Assembly: GCF_034427455.1 (NCBI RefSeq)
Contig: NZ_JAXQNN010000002.1
Location: 186,001-250,000 of the forward strand
Length of the DNA stretch: 64,000 nt
Reading direction: 5' to 3'
Origin: Jeotgalibacillus haloalkalitolerans
Lineage (GTDB): Bacteria; Bacillota; Bacilli; Bacillales; Jeotgalibacillaceae
The notes beneath the pieces were generated by a model. The model was not told the DNA's origin. It saw nothing but the letters and a program-made list of their open reading frames with translations, and searched no databases. The position numbers and the translations under genes are program-made. Position 1 is the stretch's first letter; each line of letters begins with the position of its first letter. This document shows, one piece after another, positions 1 through 9,169 of this stretch.

Positions 1-1
1 G

Positions 2-1606
2 ATGAGTATTGATGCTGACCTTAATGCAGGCATGATCTCTGAAACTGAAGCAAGAGAGCGTCGTGAAAAAGTAGGCAGGGAAGCAGATTTTTATGGTGCG
101 ATGGACGGTGCGACTAAGTTTGTTAAAGGTGATGCCATTGCCGGTATTATTATTGTATTGATCAACTTAACGTTTGGTATGATCATTGGAATTGTGCAGA
201 TGGGCATGTCTCTTGCTGATTCAGCCAACCAGTTTTCTTTATTAACGGTTGGTGACGGGATTGTATCACAAATCCCGGCTTTGCTGATCTCAACAGCAAC
301 AGGGATTGTTGTTACAAGGGCTGCATCAGACGGAAATCTCGGACAGGATATCACATCACAGCTATTTTCTTTTGGTCCGATTATGTACGTGGCGGGGGCT
401 ACCATTGCATTACTAGGTATTTTCACGCCGATCAGCAATTTCCTCACACTTCCGATTGCACTGATTCTCGTGATTGGAGGGTACACCCTCTCTAAAGCTA
501 AAAAACTCGAGGCTGAAGAATTCATTGAACATGATGAAGATACATCAACTGACGAGATGAAAAGCCCGGAGAGTGTTGTCAGTCTGCTGAATGTGGACCA
601 GATTGAATTTGAATTTGGCTATGGCCTGATCCCGCTTGCTGATGCAAATCAGGGTGGGGACCTGTTAGACCGGATCGTGATGATCAGAAGGCAGCTTGCA
701 CTTGAACTGGGCTTAGTCATTCCGGTTGTCAGAATCCGTGATAACATCCAGCTGCAGCCAAATGAATACCGTCTGAAAATTAAGGGGAATGAAGTAGCAA
801 AAGGTGAACTTCTGCTCGATCATTATCTTGCGATGAGTCCTGGAGACGATGATTCAATCGAAGGGATTGACACGATCGAACCATCATTTGGTCTGCCGGC
901 TAAATGGATTGATGAATCCGTGAAGGATCAGGCAGAAATGCTCGGTTATACAGTAGTAGACCCGCCATCAGTTGTCTCCACACACATTACTGAAATGATT
1001 AAAGGACATGCGCATGAACTGCTTGGTAGACAGGAGACCAAGCAGCTTGTAGATCACCTTCAGGAGTCATATCCGATTCTGGTAGAAGAAGTGACGCCTT
1101 CTCCGCTAAGCGTGGGAGATGTTCAAAAAGTTTTGTCAAAGCTGCTTCGTGAGAACGTGTCAATCCGTAACCTGCCTATTATCTTTGAAACCCTGGCAGA
1201 TTACGCACGTATGACGTCAGATACAGATGTACTTGCAGAATACGTAAGGCAATCACTTGCCAAACAGATCACAAGTCAATTTGCAGAACCTGGAGATACT
1301 CTGAGAGTAATCACACTTTCAGGAAGAGTTGAAAAAATGACTGCAGATAATGTACAGCAGACAGAACACGGTAATTATTTATCGCTTGATCCGAATGACT
1401 CCCAGAGAATACTCGAAGCAATGGCTCAACAGATCGAGCAGCTGTCAATGACAGAGCAGACACCAATTGTTCTATGCTCTCCGGCAGTCAGAATGTATAT
1501 TCGACAATTAACAGAAAGGTATTTCCCGCAAATACCGATTCTGTCATATAACGAATTGGAAGCAAATGTTGAAGTTCAAAGCGTTGGGGTGGTGAATATA
1601 GATTGA
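2..1606 (+). CDS. flhA: FlhA, flagellar type III export gate protein (5' end outside window)
   Basis: FlhA is the large membrane subunit of the flagellar export gate; its cytosolic domain forms the nonameric ring that docks export substrates and chaperones. The visible 534 residues lack roughly the first 140-150 of a family protein of about 680, and the frame is open from the window edge, so the first Met is internal. The fragment starts in the conserved FHIPEP-family loop, has hydrophobic segments near residues 45-70 and 115-160, a charged linker (about 165-195), then the long soluble C-terminal domain. Its TGA stop overlaps the flhF start by 4 bp. Next to flhF and flhG it must be flagellar rather than a virulence homologue. 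Confidence 0.96.
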   Translation: MSIDADLNAGMISETEARERREKVGREADFYGAMDGATKFVKGDAIAGIIIVLINLTFGMIIGIVQMGMSLADSANQFSLLTVGDGIVSQIPALLISTATGIVVTRAASDGNLGQDITSQLFSFGPIMYVAGATIALLGIFTPISNFLTLPIALILVIGGYTLSKAKKLEAEEFIEHDEDTSTDEMKSPESVVSLLNVDQIEFEFGYGLIPLADANQGGDLLDRIVMIRRQLALELGLVIPVVRIRDNIQLQPNEYRLKIKGNEVAKGELLLDHYLAMSPGDDDSIEGIDTIEPSFGLPAKWIDESVKDQAEMLGYTVVDPPSVVSTHITEMIKGHAHELLGRQETKQLVDHLQESYPILVEEVTPSPLSVGDVQKVLSKLLRENVSIRNLPIIFETLADYARMTSDTDVLAEYVRQSLAKQITSQFAEPGDTLRVITLSGRVEKMTADNVQQTEHGNYLSLDPNDSQRILEAMAQQIEQLSMTEQTPIVLCSPAVRMYIRQLTERYFPQIPILSYNELEANVEVQSVGVVNID

Positions 1607-2709
1607 AGATGAAAAAAATTACGGCACCTACAATGCCTGAAGCGATGAAGAAGGTTCGAAAGGAATTAGGCAGTGATGCAGTGATTTTAAATTCCAAAGT
1701 CACTTACACAGGCGGATTTCTCGGTTTATTTAAAACGAAGCAGATTGAAGTAGTAGCAGGAGTTGATTCAGCTGACCCTGTAGAACAAATGTCAGCTGCC
1801 GCAATAGAAAAACCTTTGTTTAAAGCACCTGATGTTAAGGGTGATCTAAAGCTGGAGAATGAAATTAAAGAGTTAAAACAGATGGTTCATGCACTTTCAG
1901 TTAATCAATCAGGCTATCAGGATTTTCCCGTATCGATTCGCACAATGCTTAAAAACCTGCATGAGCAGGATTTTAAGGAAAGCTGGGTGCTTGAAACAGG
2001 CAGAATGCTGCATGCAAAATGGGAAAATCAATCTGACAAGCATGACATCCCAACCTGGACTAAGGAGCATATCCAGTCCTCTTTGAAACAGCTTGCCCAT
2101 GAAGGGATAGATGCTTCTAAAAAATACATCAGTCTGATTGGACCAACTGGAGTGGGGAAAACAACGACAATTGCCAAATTGGCTGCGAAGCTTGTCATGG
2201 AAGATAAAAAGAAAATAGGGTTCATCACCTCTGACACCTATAGAATCGGTGCAATTGAACAATTAAGAACCTATGCAGAACTATTGGATGTACCGGTTGA
2301 AGTCATTTACAACCGTGAAGATTTTAAGACTGCAGCTGATCGTTTCAGGGATTATGATCATGTCTTAATCGATACTGCAGGGAGAAATTACCGTGAAGTT
2401 CAATATGTTGAAGACCTGATGAATACAATTGATTTTAATGTAGAGATGCAGACGTTCCTTGTTTTATCAATGACCTCTAAATTCAAAGAAATGAAAGCGA
2501 TTTTCGATCGTTTCAATGATATGCAAATAGATGGTCTGATATTTACAAAGTGTGATGAAAGCATTACAGTCGGTCCGGCTTTTCATATGATGGTTGAAAG
2601 TAAGATAGGCACAGCATATCTGACGAATGGACAGGCAGTTCCTGAGGATATTCAGGAAGGCTCTCTCAAACAGGTCAATGACATGATAGTTAAAGGTGTG
2701 AAAAGCTGA
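1603..2709 (+). CDS. flhF: FlhF, SRP-family GTPase for flagellar placement
   Basis: FlhF is a signal-recognition-particle-type GTPase that sets where and how many flagella form, working with the ATPase FlhG. The 368-residue protein opens with the family's B domain (KKITAPTMPEAMKKVRKELG). A charged linker follows, then the NG domain with a P-loop GPTGVGKT at about 180-187 and DTAGR at about 257-261. The TTG start at 1603 is chosen because it overlaps the flhA stop (TTGA) and follows a GGGGTGG-type ribosome site; the ATG at 1609 would lose two residues. The stop overlaps the flhG start by one base (TGATG), so the genes are translationally coupled. Confidence 0.95.
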   Translation: MKMKKITAPTMPEAMKKVRKELGSDAVILNSKVTYTGGFLGLFKTKQIEVVAGVDSADPVEQMSAAAIEKPLFKAPDVKGDLKLENEIKELKQMVHALSVNQSGYQDFPVSIRTMLKNLHEQDFKESWVLETGRMLHAKWENQSDKHDIPTWTKEHIQSSLKQLAHEGIDASKKYISLIGPTGVGKTTTIAKLAAKLVMEDKKKIGFITSDTYRIGAIEQLRTYAELLDVPVEVIYNREDFKTAADRFRDYDHVLIDTAGRNYREVQYVEDLMNTIDFNVEMQTFLVLSMTSKFKEMKAIFDRFNDMQIDGLIFTKCDESITVGPAFHMMVESKIGTAYLTNGQAVPEDIQEGSLKQVNDMIVKGVKS

Positions 2710-3566
2710 TGGATCAGGCTGAAACATTAAGACAGAAAATGATGAACTTGAACAAAACCCAGGCGAAAGCGATTGCAGTTGTAAGCGGAAAAGGCGGAGT
2801 TGGGAAATCCAACTTTTCAATCAACTTTGCTTCAGAGCTTGCAGCAAAAGGTAACAGTGTATTGCTGATGGATATGGATATTGGTATGGGAAATGTTCAT
2901 ATCCTGCTTGGCGCCTCTTCAGAGAAAAACATCCTTCATTACCTTGAAGGTGATGGTCTGATCGAGGACGTCATTGTGAAGGTAGAAGGCGGGTTCTCCT
3001 ATATTTCCGGTGGATCAGGGCTGAATAAAATGGTCGAATGGAAAGACATTGAAATTCAGCGGCTGATGGATGGTTTCATGTTACTTCAGCAATCCTATGA
3101 TTATCTGATATTTGATATGGGTGCCGGCGCATCAGAAAATGGACTTGAACTGATCATGTCTGCAGATGAAGTCATTGTCATTACGACAGGTGAACCGACC
3201 TCAATCATGGATGCTTATTCCATGATGAAGTTTATACATATGAGGGATCCTGAGAAATCATTTGCACTGCTCTGTAACCGGGTAATGAATCCGGCAGAAG
3301 GAAAATTGGCTTTAAACAGACTCTCATCAGCTATGAATAAGTTTCTTCAAAAAGAAGTGCGCATTCTTGGGAGCCTGCCTGAAGATCCATATGTCAGAAG
3401 GTCTGTTATCAACCAGACGCCATTCACAAAATTATATCCAAATTCACCTGCATCGAAGACATTAAAAAATATGGTGCATGCATACTTAGAACATAACAAT
3501 GGAGAGGTCCATAATATGAAAACTCGTTTTACAGAGAGACTGTCTGCATTTTTTCGAAAAAAGTGA
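2709..3566 (+). CDS. flhG: FlhG (YlxH/MinD2), flagellar number ATPase
   Basis: A ParA/MinD-family ATPase that stimulates FlhF GTPase activity and controls flagellar number and position. The 285-residue protein has a 20-residue N-terminal tail, the region that in this family activates FlhF. A deviant Walker A box KGGVGKS follows at 28-34. Further on are DMDIGMGNVH (switch I region) and DMGAGASENG (Walker B/switch II). The C-terminus (MKTRFTERLSAFFRKK) is basic and could form an amphipathic membrane-targeting helix as in MinD; that last point is inference. It is tightly coupled to flhF and followed 9 bp later by cheB. Confidence 0.94.
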   Translation: MDQAETLRQKMMNLNKTQAKAIAVVSGKGGVGKSNFSINFASELAAKGNSVLLMDMDIGMGNVHILLGASSEKNILHYLEGDGLIEDVIVKVEGGFSYISGGSGLNKMVEWKDIEIQRLMDGFMLLQQSYDYLIFDMGAGASENGLELIMSADEVIVITTGEPTSIMDAYSMMKFIHMRDPEKSFALLCNRVMNPAEGKLALNRLSSAMNKFLQKEVRILGSLPEDPYVRRSVINQTPFTKLYPNSPASKTLKNMVHAYLEHNNGEVHNMKTRFTERLSAFFRKK

Positions 3567-3575
3567 GGTGAGATC

Positions 3576-4649
3576 ATGCATCGTCATAAAATCAAAGTAT
3601 TAGTCGTTGATGATTCTGCTTTTATGAGAAAGCTTGTGCAGGAGTTTCTCTCAGAAAATGAAAGAATTGCTGTCGTCGGGACGGCTCGTAACGGTGAAGA
3701 TGCAATTGCAAAAGTGCGGCTGCTTAAGCCGGATGTCATTACGATGGACGTTGAAATGCCTGTAATGAGCGGACTTGAAGCGCTGAAATATATGATGAAG
3801 GAAAATCCACTGCCGGTAATTATGCTATCCAGCACGACAAGAAAAGGAGCTGAGAATGCTCTTTTAGCCATGGATTACGGAGCAGTGGATTTTATCGCTA
3901 AACCATCCGGGACTATATCACTAGACCTGCATCTTGTGAAGAAAGAGCTGATTCAAAAAGTCCTGCATGCTGCTGAAGCGTCCCTGCCTTCTCAGCCTGA
4001 ACGGTCACCCGCTCGTATTCCTGTTAATACAAGTAAAAACAAAGCTGAAATAACCGATAGTAAGGTTGGAAGACCAAATCAGACAATCATTTTAATTGGT
4101 ACATCGACAGGAGGTCCGAGAGCACTTCAATCAGTGCTTTCAGCTTTACCCGGAAATTTAAAAGCGCCTGTTTTGATCGTTCAGCATATGCCACCCGGAT
4201 TTACAAAGTCACTGGCACAGAGACTGGATCAGCTTTCAGCGCTTCATGTGAAAGAAGCGGAAGAAGGTGATGTGCTGGCGGATGGGCATGCATATGTTGC
4301 GCCGGGTGATTTTCATCTGAATATCATACAGGGCACGAGGTTATCGTTATCATTAAGTAAGGAACCGCCAATCAGCGGGCACAGGCCTTCAGTGGATTTT
4401 ATGTTTGAATCGGCATCAAAATTAAAAAATATAAAAAAAATTGCAGTAATTATGACTGGAATGGGTGCTGATGGGTCTAAAGGTCTGGTACAATTAAACC
4501 ACAACGGACAAACTCAATCCATTGCAGAATCCAAAGAGACTTGTGTGGTTTACGGTATGCCTAAAGCCGCTCACGCAACCGGGCTGATTACATATAATGA
4601 GCCGCTTGATGAAATTGCAAAAAGAATTGTTAAATTAGCAGAAGGGTGA
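3576..4649 (+). CDS. cheB: CheB, chemoreceptor glutamate methylesterase/deamidase
   Basis: CheB removes methyl groups from chemoreceptors and is activated by phosphotransfer from CheA, giving adaptation. The 357 residues comprise a receiver domain (acidic pair D12-D13, phosphoacceptor D58 in ITMDVEMP) and a variable linker near 130-165. The methylesterase domain follows, with the catalytic triad in GTSTGGP (Ser about 177), QHMPPGF (His about 204) and MTGMGADG (Asp about 299). The ATG follows GTGAGGTGA as ribosome site. It sits between flhG and cheA as in B. subtilis. Confidence 0.95.
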   Translation: MHRHKIKVLVVDDSAFMRKLVQEFLSENERIAVVGTARNGEDAIAKVRLLKPDVITMDVEMPVMSGLEALKYMMKENPLPVIMLSSTTRKGAENALLAMDYGAVDFIAKPSGTISLDLHLVKKELIQKVLHAAEASLPSQPERSPARIPVNTSKNKAEITDSKVGRPNQTIILIGTSTGGPRALQSVLSALPGNLKAPVLIVQHMPPGFTKSLAQRLDQLSALHVKEAEEGDVLADGHAYVAPGDFHLNIIQGTRLSLSLSKEPPISGHRPSVDFMFESASKLKNIKKIAVIMTGMGADGSKGLVQLNHNGQTQSIAESKETCVVYGMPKAAHATGLITYNEPLDEIAKRIVKLAEG

Positions 4650-4656
4650 GGTCAAT

Positions 4657-6633
4657 ATGGAGATGAACCAATATTTAGAGGTTTTCATAGAGGAAAGTAA
4701 AGACCATTTGCAAAATTGCAATACACAGATGCTTGAACTTGAGAAAAACCCTGCAGATCTCAGCATCGTTAATGAGATTTTCAGGTCAGCGCATACCCTG
4801 AAAGGAATGTCTGCAACGATGGGGTATGAAGACCTTGCCAGCCTTACACATCACATGGAAAACATTCTGGATGATATCAGAAATGGGAAATTAAGTGTAA
4901 CAACAGCTGTGATGGATGCACTTTTTTCAGCGGTTGATGATCTTGAGGAAATGATTGCCTCAATTGCTTCCGGCGGGGATGGGAAAAAAGATGTCAGCCG
5001 TTCATTAAAAATGCTTGAAGAAATCTTAACGGGTGAACCTGCAGCAGCTGCGCAGGCAAGTCATTCATCAGTTCAGTATGATGAATTTGAACGTACTGTT
5101 ATTTTGCAATCATTAGAGCAGGGCTACAACGCATTTGAAATGACGGTCAGTCTGAGAGAGGACTGTCTATTAAAAGCTGCACGCGTATTTATGGTTTTTG
5201 AAGTGCTTGAAAAAATAGGAGAAGTCATCAAATCCTCTCCAACAGTTGACCAGCTTGAAGAAGAAAATTTTGATCAGCAATTTTGTGTAACAATTGCCTC
5301 TAAAGAAGACAGTGATTTTCTTGAGAAAAGTGTAATGAAAGTATCAGAGGTTGATACAGTTAAGGTCAATGAAGTTAATCTTGAGCAGGAACCTTCACCT
5401 GCTGCTGAGGAAGCAGCAGTCACGTTAGAGGCAGTTAAAGAGGTGCCCGAAGAAACGAAAGAAAGAGAAACACAGAAAAACACAGTCTCAAATAAAACAA
5501 TCCGTGTAAATATCGACAGGCTTGATGTGCTGATGAACCTTTTTGAAGAACTGGTTATTGACAGAGGACGGCTTGAACAGATCTCAAAGGAACTGAATCA
5601 TGGTGAATTAAATGAAACGGTTGAGCGGATGTCACGTATTTCAGGCGACCTGCAATCTATTATTCTGACAATGCGTATGGTACCCGTTGAAACTGTTTTT
5701 AACCGCTTCCCTAGAATGATCCGCCAGCTGGCCCGTGATCTGAACAAACAGATCAATCTTGAAATCAGCGGTCAGGATACTGAGCTTGATCGAACTGTGA
5801 TCGACGAAATCGGTGACCCACTTGTTCATCTGCTGAGAAATGCAATTGATCATGGCGTTGAATCACCTGAACTCCGCAGGGAAAAAGGAAAGCCCGAAGA
5901 AGGAACAATACAGCTGAGAGCTTATCACAGCGGGAATCATGTATTCATCGAAATAGAAGATGATGGTGCAGGGATCAGTAAAGACAAAGTGCTGAATAAA
6001 GCGCTCTCCAGAGGAATTGTCACACAGGAGCAGGCTAAAGCAATGACTGACACTCAAATTTTTGAGCTCATTATGGCATCAGGTTTTTCTACTGCAGAAA
6101 CGATTTCTGATATCTCCGGTCGTGGCGTCGGACTTGATGTAGTAAAAACGACAATTGAATCTCTGGGCGGATCAATTACTATTCATTCAGAAGAAGGACA
6201 GGGATCAGTATTCTCAGTACAATTACCTCTGACATTGTCAATTATTTCAGTCATGCTGGTAGAAGTGGAAGCAGAGAAATTTGCCATACCTTTATCTTCA
6301 ATCATTGAAACTGCCATTGTGAAAAACGATGAAATCCTGCATGCTCACAATCAGCGTGTGATTGATTTCAGAGGTAAAGTTGTACCGCTTGTCTTTTTAA
6401 ACGAAGTCTTCGACGTAGAAAAAGGTAATGATGAAGAGGTTCACTCAGTTATTATCGTACGCAAAGGCGAAAAGATGGCTGGTCTTGTTGTTGATTCATT
6501 TATTGGACAGCAGGAAGTTGTATTAAAATCACTCGGAGATTATCTGGGGGACGTCTTTGCGATTTCAGGAGCGACGATATTAGGTGATGGTCAGGTTGCA
6601 CTGATTGTAGATTGCAACGCACTGATCCAGTGA
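4657..6633 (+). CDS. cheA: CheA, chemotaxis histidine kinase
   Basis: CheA couples chemoreceptor state to phosphorylation of CheY and CheB. The 658-residue protein has the HPt domain with phospho-His46 in the motif SAHTLKGM, then the P2 response-regulator-binding region and an acidic linker near 245-280. The dimerisation helices start around 283 (TIRVNIDRLD). The ATPase domain shows the N box LLRNAIDHG (392-400), G1 box DDGAGIS and G2 box GRGVGLDVV. The C-terminal CheW-like P5 domain comes last. The start at 4657 is placed 7 bp after cheB; an ATG two codons later is an alternative. Length and domain order are normal for Firmicutes. Confidence 0.96.
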   Translation: MEMNQYLEVFIEESKDHLQNCNTQMLELEKNPADLSIVNEIFRSAHTLKGMSATMGYEDLASLTHHMENILDDIRNGKLSVTTAVMDALFSAVDDLEEMIASIASGGDGKKDVSRSLKMLEEILTGEPAAAAQASHSSVQYDEFERTVILQSLEQGYNAFEMTVSLREDCLLKAARVFMVFEVLEKIGEVIKSSPTVDQLEEENFDQQFCVTIASKEDSDFLEKSVMKVSEVDTVKVNEVNLEQEPSPAAEEAAVTLEAVKEVPEETKERETQKNTVSNKTIRVNIDRLDVLMNLFEELVIDRGRLEQISKELNHGELNETVERMSRISGDLQSIILTMRMVPVETVFNRFPRMIRQLARDLNKQINLEISGQDTELDRTVIDEIGDPLVHLLRNAIDHGVESPELRREKGKPEEGTIQLRAYHSGNHVFIEIEDDGAGISKDKVLNKALSRGIVTQEQAKAMTDTQIFELIMASGFSTAETISDISGRGVGLDVVKTTIESLGGSITIHSEEGQGSVFSVQLPLTLSIISVMLVEVEAEKFAIPLSSIIETAIVKNDEILHAHNQRVIDFRGKVVPLVFLNEVFDVEKGNDEEVHSVIIVRKGEKMAGLVVDSFIGQQEVVLKSLGDYLGDVFAISGATILGDGQVALIVDCNALIQ

Positions 6634-6675
6634 AGAAGTGAAAGCTTATACTAAAGCAGTGAGGAGTGCAGCGAT

Positions 6676-7116
6676 ATGACAAATCAGGAAAATGATTTAA
6701 AAGTCATCGTGTTTCAGTTAGTAAATAAAGAATATGCAGTACCTGTCCATAATGTTCAATCAATTGAAAAAGTCATGCACATTACAAGAGTGCCGGGTGT
6801 ACCTGCTTATGTAAGAGGTGTAATTAATCTCCGCGGGGTTGTCACACCAATTATTGACCTCAGAAAACGCTTCTCACTTGAAGAGGCTGAGGAAAGCGAA
6901 CATACCAGAATCATTATTATTACGGTTAACGGTCTTGAAGTTGGACTGGTTGTGGATGCTGCGAATGATGTATTGGACCTGTCCACGGATTCAATTGAAC
7001 CGCAGCCGAATGTTGTAGGGAGTATTGAAAATGATTTCATCAGTGGTGTGGCGAAAATTGACCGGAGGCTGTTAATTCTTTTGCAGCTTGACAAAGTGCT
7101 GGAGAACGCTGCATGA
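6676..7116 (+). CDS. cheW: CheW, chemotaxis coupling protein
   Basis: CheW is the soluble adaptor linking CheA to chemoreceptors in the signalling array. The 146 residues are a single CheW/SH3-like domain. Family signatures are visible: FQLVNKEYAVPVHNVQSIEK near the start and RGVINLRGVVTPIIDLRKRF in the middle. A GTGAGGAGTG ribosome site precedes the ATG. The stop overlaps the cheC start in an ATGA arrangement, indicating coupling with cheC. Confidence 0.95.
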   Translation: MTNQENDLKVIVFQLVNKEYAVPVHNVQSIEKVMHITRVPGVPAYVRGVINLRGVVTPIIDLRKRFSLEEAEESEHTRIIIITVNGLEVGLVVDAANDVLDLSTDSIEPQPNVVGSIENDFISGVAKIDRRLLILLQLDKVLENAA

Positions 7117-7742
7117 GTTATGATGAGGAAATTACAGCGTATCAGCTGGATATATTAAAAGAGATCGGCAACATTGGGGCAGGTAACGCAGCAACTGCCC
7201 TTTCATCTTTACTCAGTACCAAAGTGGATATGGCTGTTCCGCATGTAAAAGTAGTATCTTTTGATGAGATGATGGATATTGCAGGAGGTCCTGAAAATGT
7301 TGTAGTCAGTGTTTTCCTCAGAATTGAGGGGGAAATGACAGGGAGTATGTTTTTTATTCTTTCTACCCAACAGGCGGAAAGCTTTATCAGAACTTTAACG
7401 AAGAACCCTTCATTCTGTTTTGATGAAATCGGTGAATCTGAAATCGGGCTTTCTGCTCTGCAGGAAATGGGCAATATTTTGTCTGGCTCTTACCTGTCAT
7501 CTTTATCGGACTTTACTAATTTGAATTTATACCCTACTGTGCCTGCGATTGCCATCGATATGGCCGGGGCAATCATCAGCTTTGGACTGGTTGAACTGTC
7601 CCAGGCGGGAGATAAAGTAATCGTTATTGATACAGAGCTTACTGATGAAGGTAAACATCAGGCAGGAGCGAATGGTCAATTTTTCCTTCTTCCGGATCCT
7701 GAGTCTTTTAAGATCCTGTTTCGATCTTTAGGAGTAGATTGA
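7113..7742 (+). CDS. cheC: CheC, CheY-P phosphatase
   Basis: CheC dephosphorylates CheY-P and is stimulated by binding CheD, so it belongs to the B. subtilis-type adaptation system absent from enterics. The 209-residue protein carries both copies of the CheC/FliY active-site helix: LKEIGNIGAGNAATALS (E17, N20) and LQEMGNILSGSYLSSL (E118, N121). With both intact it should be an active phosphatase. The start overlaps cheW by 4 bp and cheD follows 1 bp after the stop, which fits the known CheC-CheD complex. Confidence 0.95.
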   Translation: MSYDEEITAYQLDILKEIGNIGAGNAATALSSLLSTKVDMAVPHVKVVSFDEMMDIAGGPENVVVSVFLRIEGEMTGSMFFILSTQQAESFIRTLTKNPSFCFDEIGESEIGLSALQEMGNILSGSYLSSLSDFTNLNLYPTVPAIAIDMAGAIISFGLVELSQAGDKVIVIDTELTDEGKHQAGANGQFFLLPDPESFKILFRSLGVD

Positions 7743-7743
7743 T

Positions 7744-8232
7744 TTGATAAAAACAGGAAATATTATAAAGGTTGGTATTGCTGATGCTAATACTGTTTTA
7801 TCCCCTGATACGATCAGGACATCAGGTCTTGGCTCCTGTGTGGGGGTTATACTCTATGATGAGCGCAGCAAAAAGGCCGGGCTGGTACATATCATGCTGC
7901 CCGATTCATCTCTTGCAAGGTCAGGAGAAATTAACCCTGCAAAATTTGCGGATACCGGTATTTCATATTTAATAGAAATGTTAAGTATTCCAACATCCAG
8001 GCTAAAAGCCAAGCTTGCGGGAGGTGCCCAGATGTTTCAATTTGCCGGTCAGAAAGATACGATGAGGATCGGACCGCGAAATGTTGAGGCTGTAAAAAAA
8101 GTACTGAACAGCTATAAAATAAAAATAATCAGTGAAGACACAGGGGGCAGCAGCGGCAGAACGATAGAGTTTGATCCTGCTTCCTGCTTACTTCATATCC
8201 GAACAGTAAATATAGGAGAAAAAGTAATATAA
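7744..8232 (+). CDS. cheD: CheD, chemoreceptor glutamine deamidase
   Basis: CheD deamidates receptor glutamines and exchanges between receptors and CheC. The 162-residue protein shows the catalytic Cys in GLGSCVGV (C32) and His in GLVHIMLP (H49), with the conserved C-terminal DTGGSSGRTIEFD stretch. The TTG start at 7744 lies 1 bp after the cheC stop and gives the normal family length; the ribosome site lies within the end of cheC (TTTAGGAG). A short hairpin with a T-run follows immediately, before sigD. Confidence 0.93.
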   Translation: MIKTGNIIKVGIADANTVLSPDTIRTSGLGSCVGVILYDERSKKAGLVHIMLPDSSLARSGEINPAKFADTGISYLIEMLSIPTSRLKAKLAGGAQMFQFAGQKDTMRIGPRNVEAVKKVLNSYKIKIISEDTGGSSGRTIEFDPASCLLHIRTVNIGEKVI

Positions 8233-8236
8233 TGCT

Positions 8237-8257
8237 GAGCCTTTAGGGCTCTTTTTT
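8237..8257 (+). terminator. Short hairpin with T-run between cheD and sigD
   Basis: GAGCC (8237-8241) pairs with GGCTC (8247-8251), followed by six T's. The stem is only 5-6 bp, so termination is probably partial. It could lower sigD expression relative to the che genes. Confidence 0.5.
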
Positions 8258-8385
8258 AATTGGAAAACACAAAAGTCCCTCCTTTTGATATAATAAGAAT
8301 CATATATAATCCGTCTAAAGATTCAGGTCATCATTCAGTTTGATCCAATTCAATGCGGAGCAAAAAAGAGAGGAGGCGCCATGCC

Positions 8386-9156
8386 ATGGATGAGTCAAAA
8401 GAGCAGGAAAAGTATGATTGGCAGATGTGGACTGCCTCCAGAGATGCTCATGCAGGCGATATGCTTGTACAGCGCTATATGCCCCTGGTGCAATATCACG
8501 TTCAGAGGATCAGTGCCGGTCTGCCTAAAAATGTATCGCGTGATGATATTAAAAGCCTGGGCCTCATGGGGCTTCTGGATGCGCTTCAGAAATTTGATCC
8601 CAACAGAGACTTGAAATTTGATACATATGCATCATTCAGAGTTCGCGGAGCAATTATAGACGGGCTCAGAAAAGAAGACTGGATGCCGCGGTCTGCAAGA
8701 GAAAAAGCTAAAAAAGTTGATGCGAAAATAGAAGAGCTTGAACAGCAGTCCCTTAGACATGTTGAAGCCTATGAAGTCGCAGTTGCGCTGGATATGCCCG
8801 TTGAGGAAGTTTATCAGATTACACAGGAACATTTATATGCAAATGTTTTATCAATGGATGATCAGTCCGGTGATCAAGATGAGAGCGAAGGAACTGCCTT
8901 CACATTAAAGGATCATCATGCAACGTTGCCGGAAGATCAGCTGGTAAAAGATGAACTGCATCAGGATTTAGCAGGTGTCATTTCTCAGCTGAATGAAAAA
9001 GAACAGCTTGTGCTCAGCCTTTTTTATACTGAGGAACTGACGCTTACTGAAATTGGGGAAGTCATGAATTTATCGACGTCCCGTATTTCGCAGATCCATT
9101 CCAAGTGCCTTTTTAAGCTTCGCAAACTGCTGGCTTCGGAATACAGCCAGTCATAA
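8386..9156 (+). CDS. sigD: SigD, motility sigma factor (sigma-28 type)
   Basis: SigD directs RNA polymerase to flagellin, autolysin and chemoreceptor promoters once the hook is complete. I chose the ATG at 8386 because AGGAGG (8371-8376) lies 9 bp upstream. A longer in-frame start at 8353 has no such site. The resulting 256 residues match the usual length of about 254. Visible regions are sigma region 2 (KSLGLMGLLDALQKFDPNRDLKFDTYASFRVRGAIIDGL, quoted here only as landmarks KFDTYASFR and RGAIIDGLRKEDW), region 3, and region 4 with the C-terminal helix-turn-helix (LTLTEIGEVMNLSTSRISQI). It lies 153 bp after cheD, beyond the hairpin at 8237-8257. Confidence 0.95.
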   Translation: MDESKEQEKYDWQMWTASRDAHAGDMLVQRYMPLVQYHVQRISAGLPKNVSRDDIKSLGLMGLLDALQKFDPNRDLKFDTYASFRVRGAIIDGLRKEDWMPRSAREKAKKVDAKIEELEQQSLRHVEAYEVAVALDMPVEEVYQITQEHLYANVLSMDDQSGDQDESEGTAFTLKDHHATLPEDQLVKDELHQDLAGVISQLNEKEQLVLSLFYTEELTLTEIGEVMNLSTSRISQIHSKCLFKLRKLLASEYSQS

Positions 9157-9169
9157 AGGGGAAGATCAT

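Noticed and set aside
91-525. Open frame of 144 codons on the minus strand inside flhA
   Set aside because: Lies fully within a strongly conserved gene on the other strand, has no ribosome site or family resemblance; a shadow frame. The same applies to all other minus-strand frames, including 1909-2262, 2467-2820, 22005-22352 and 26831-27211.
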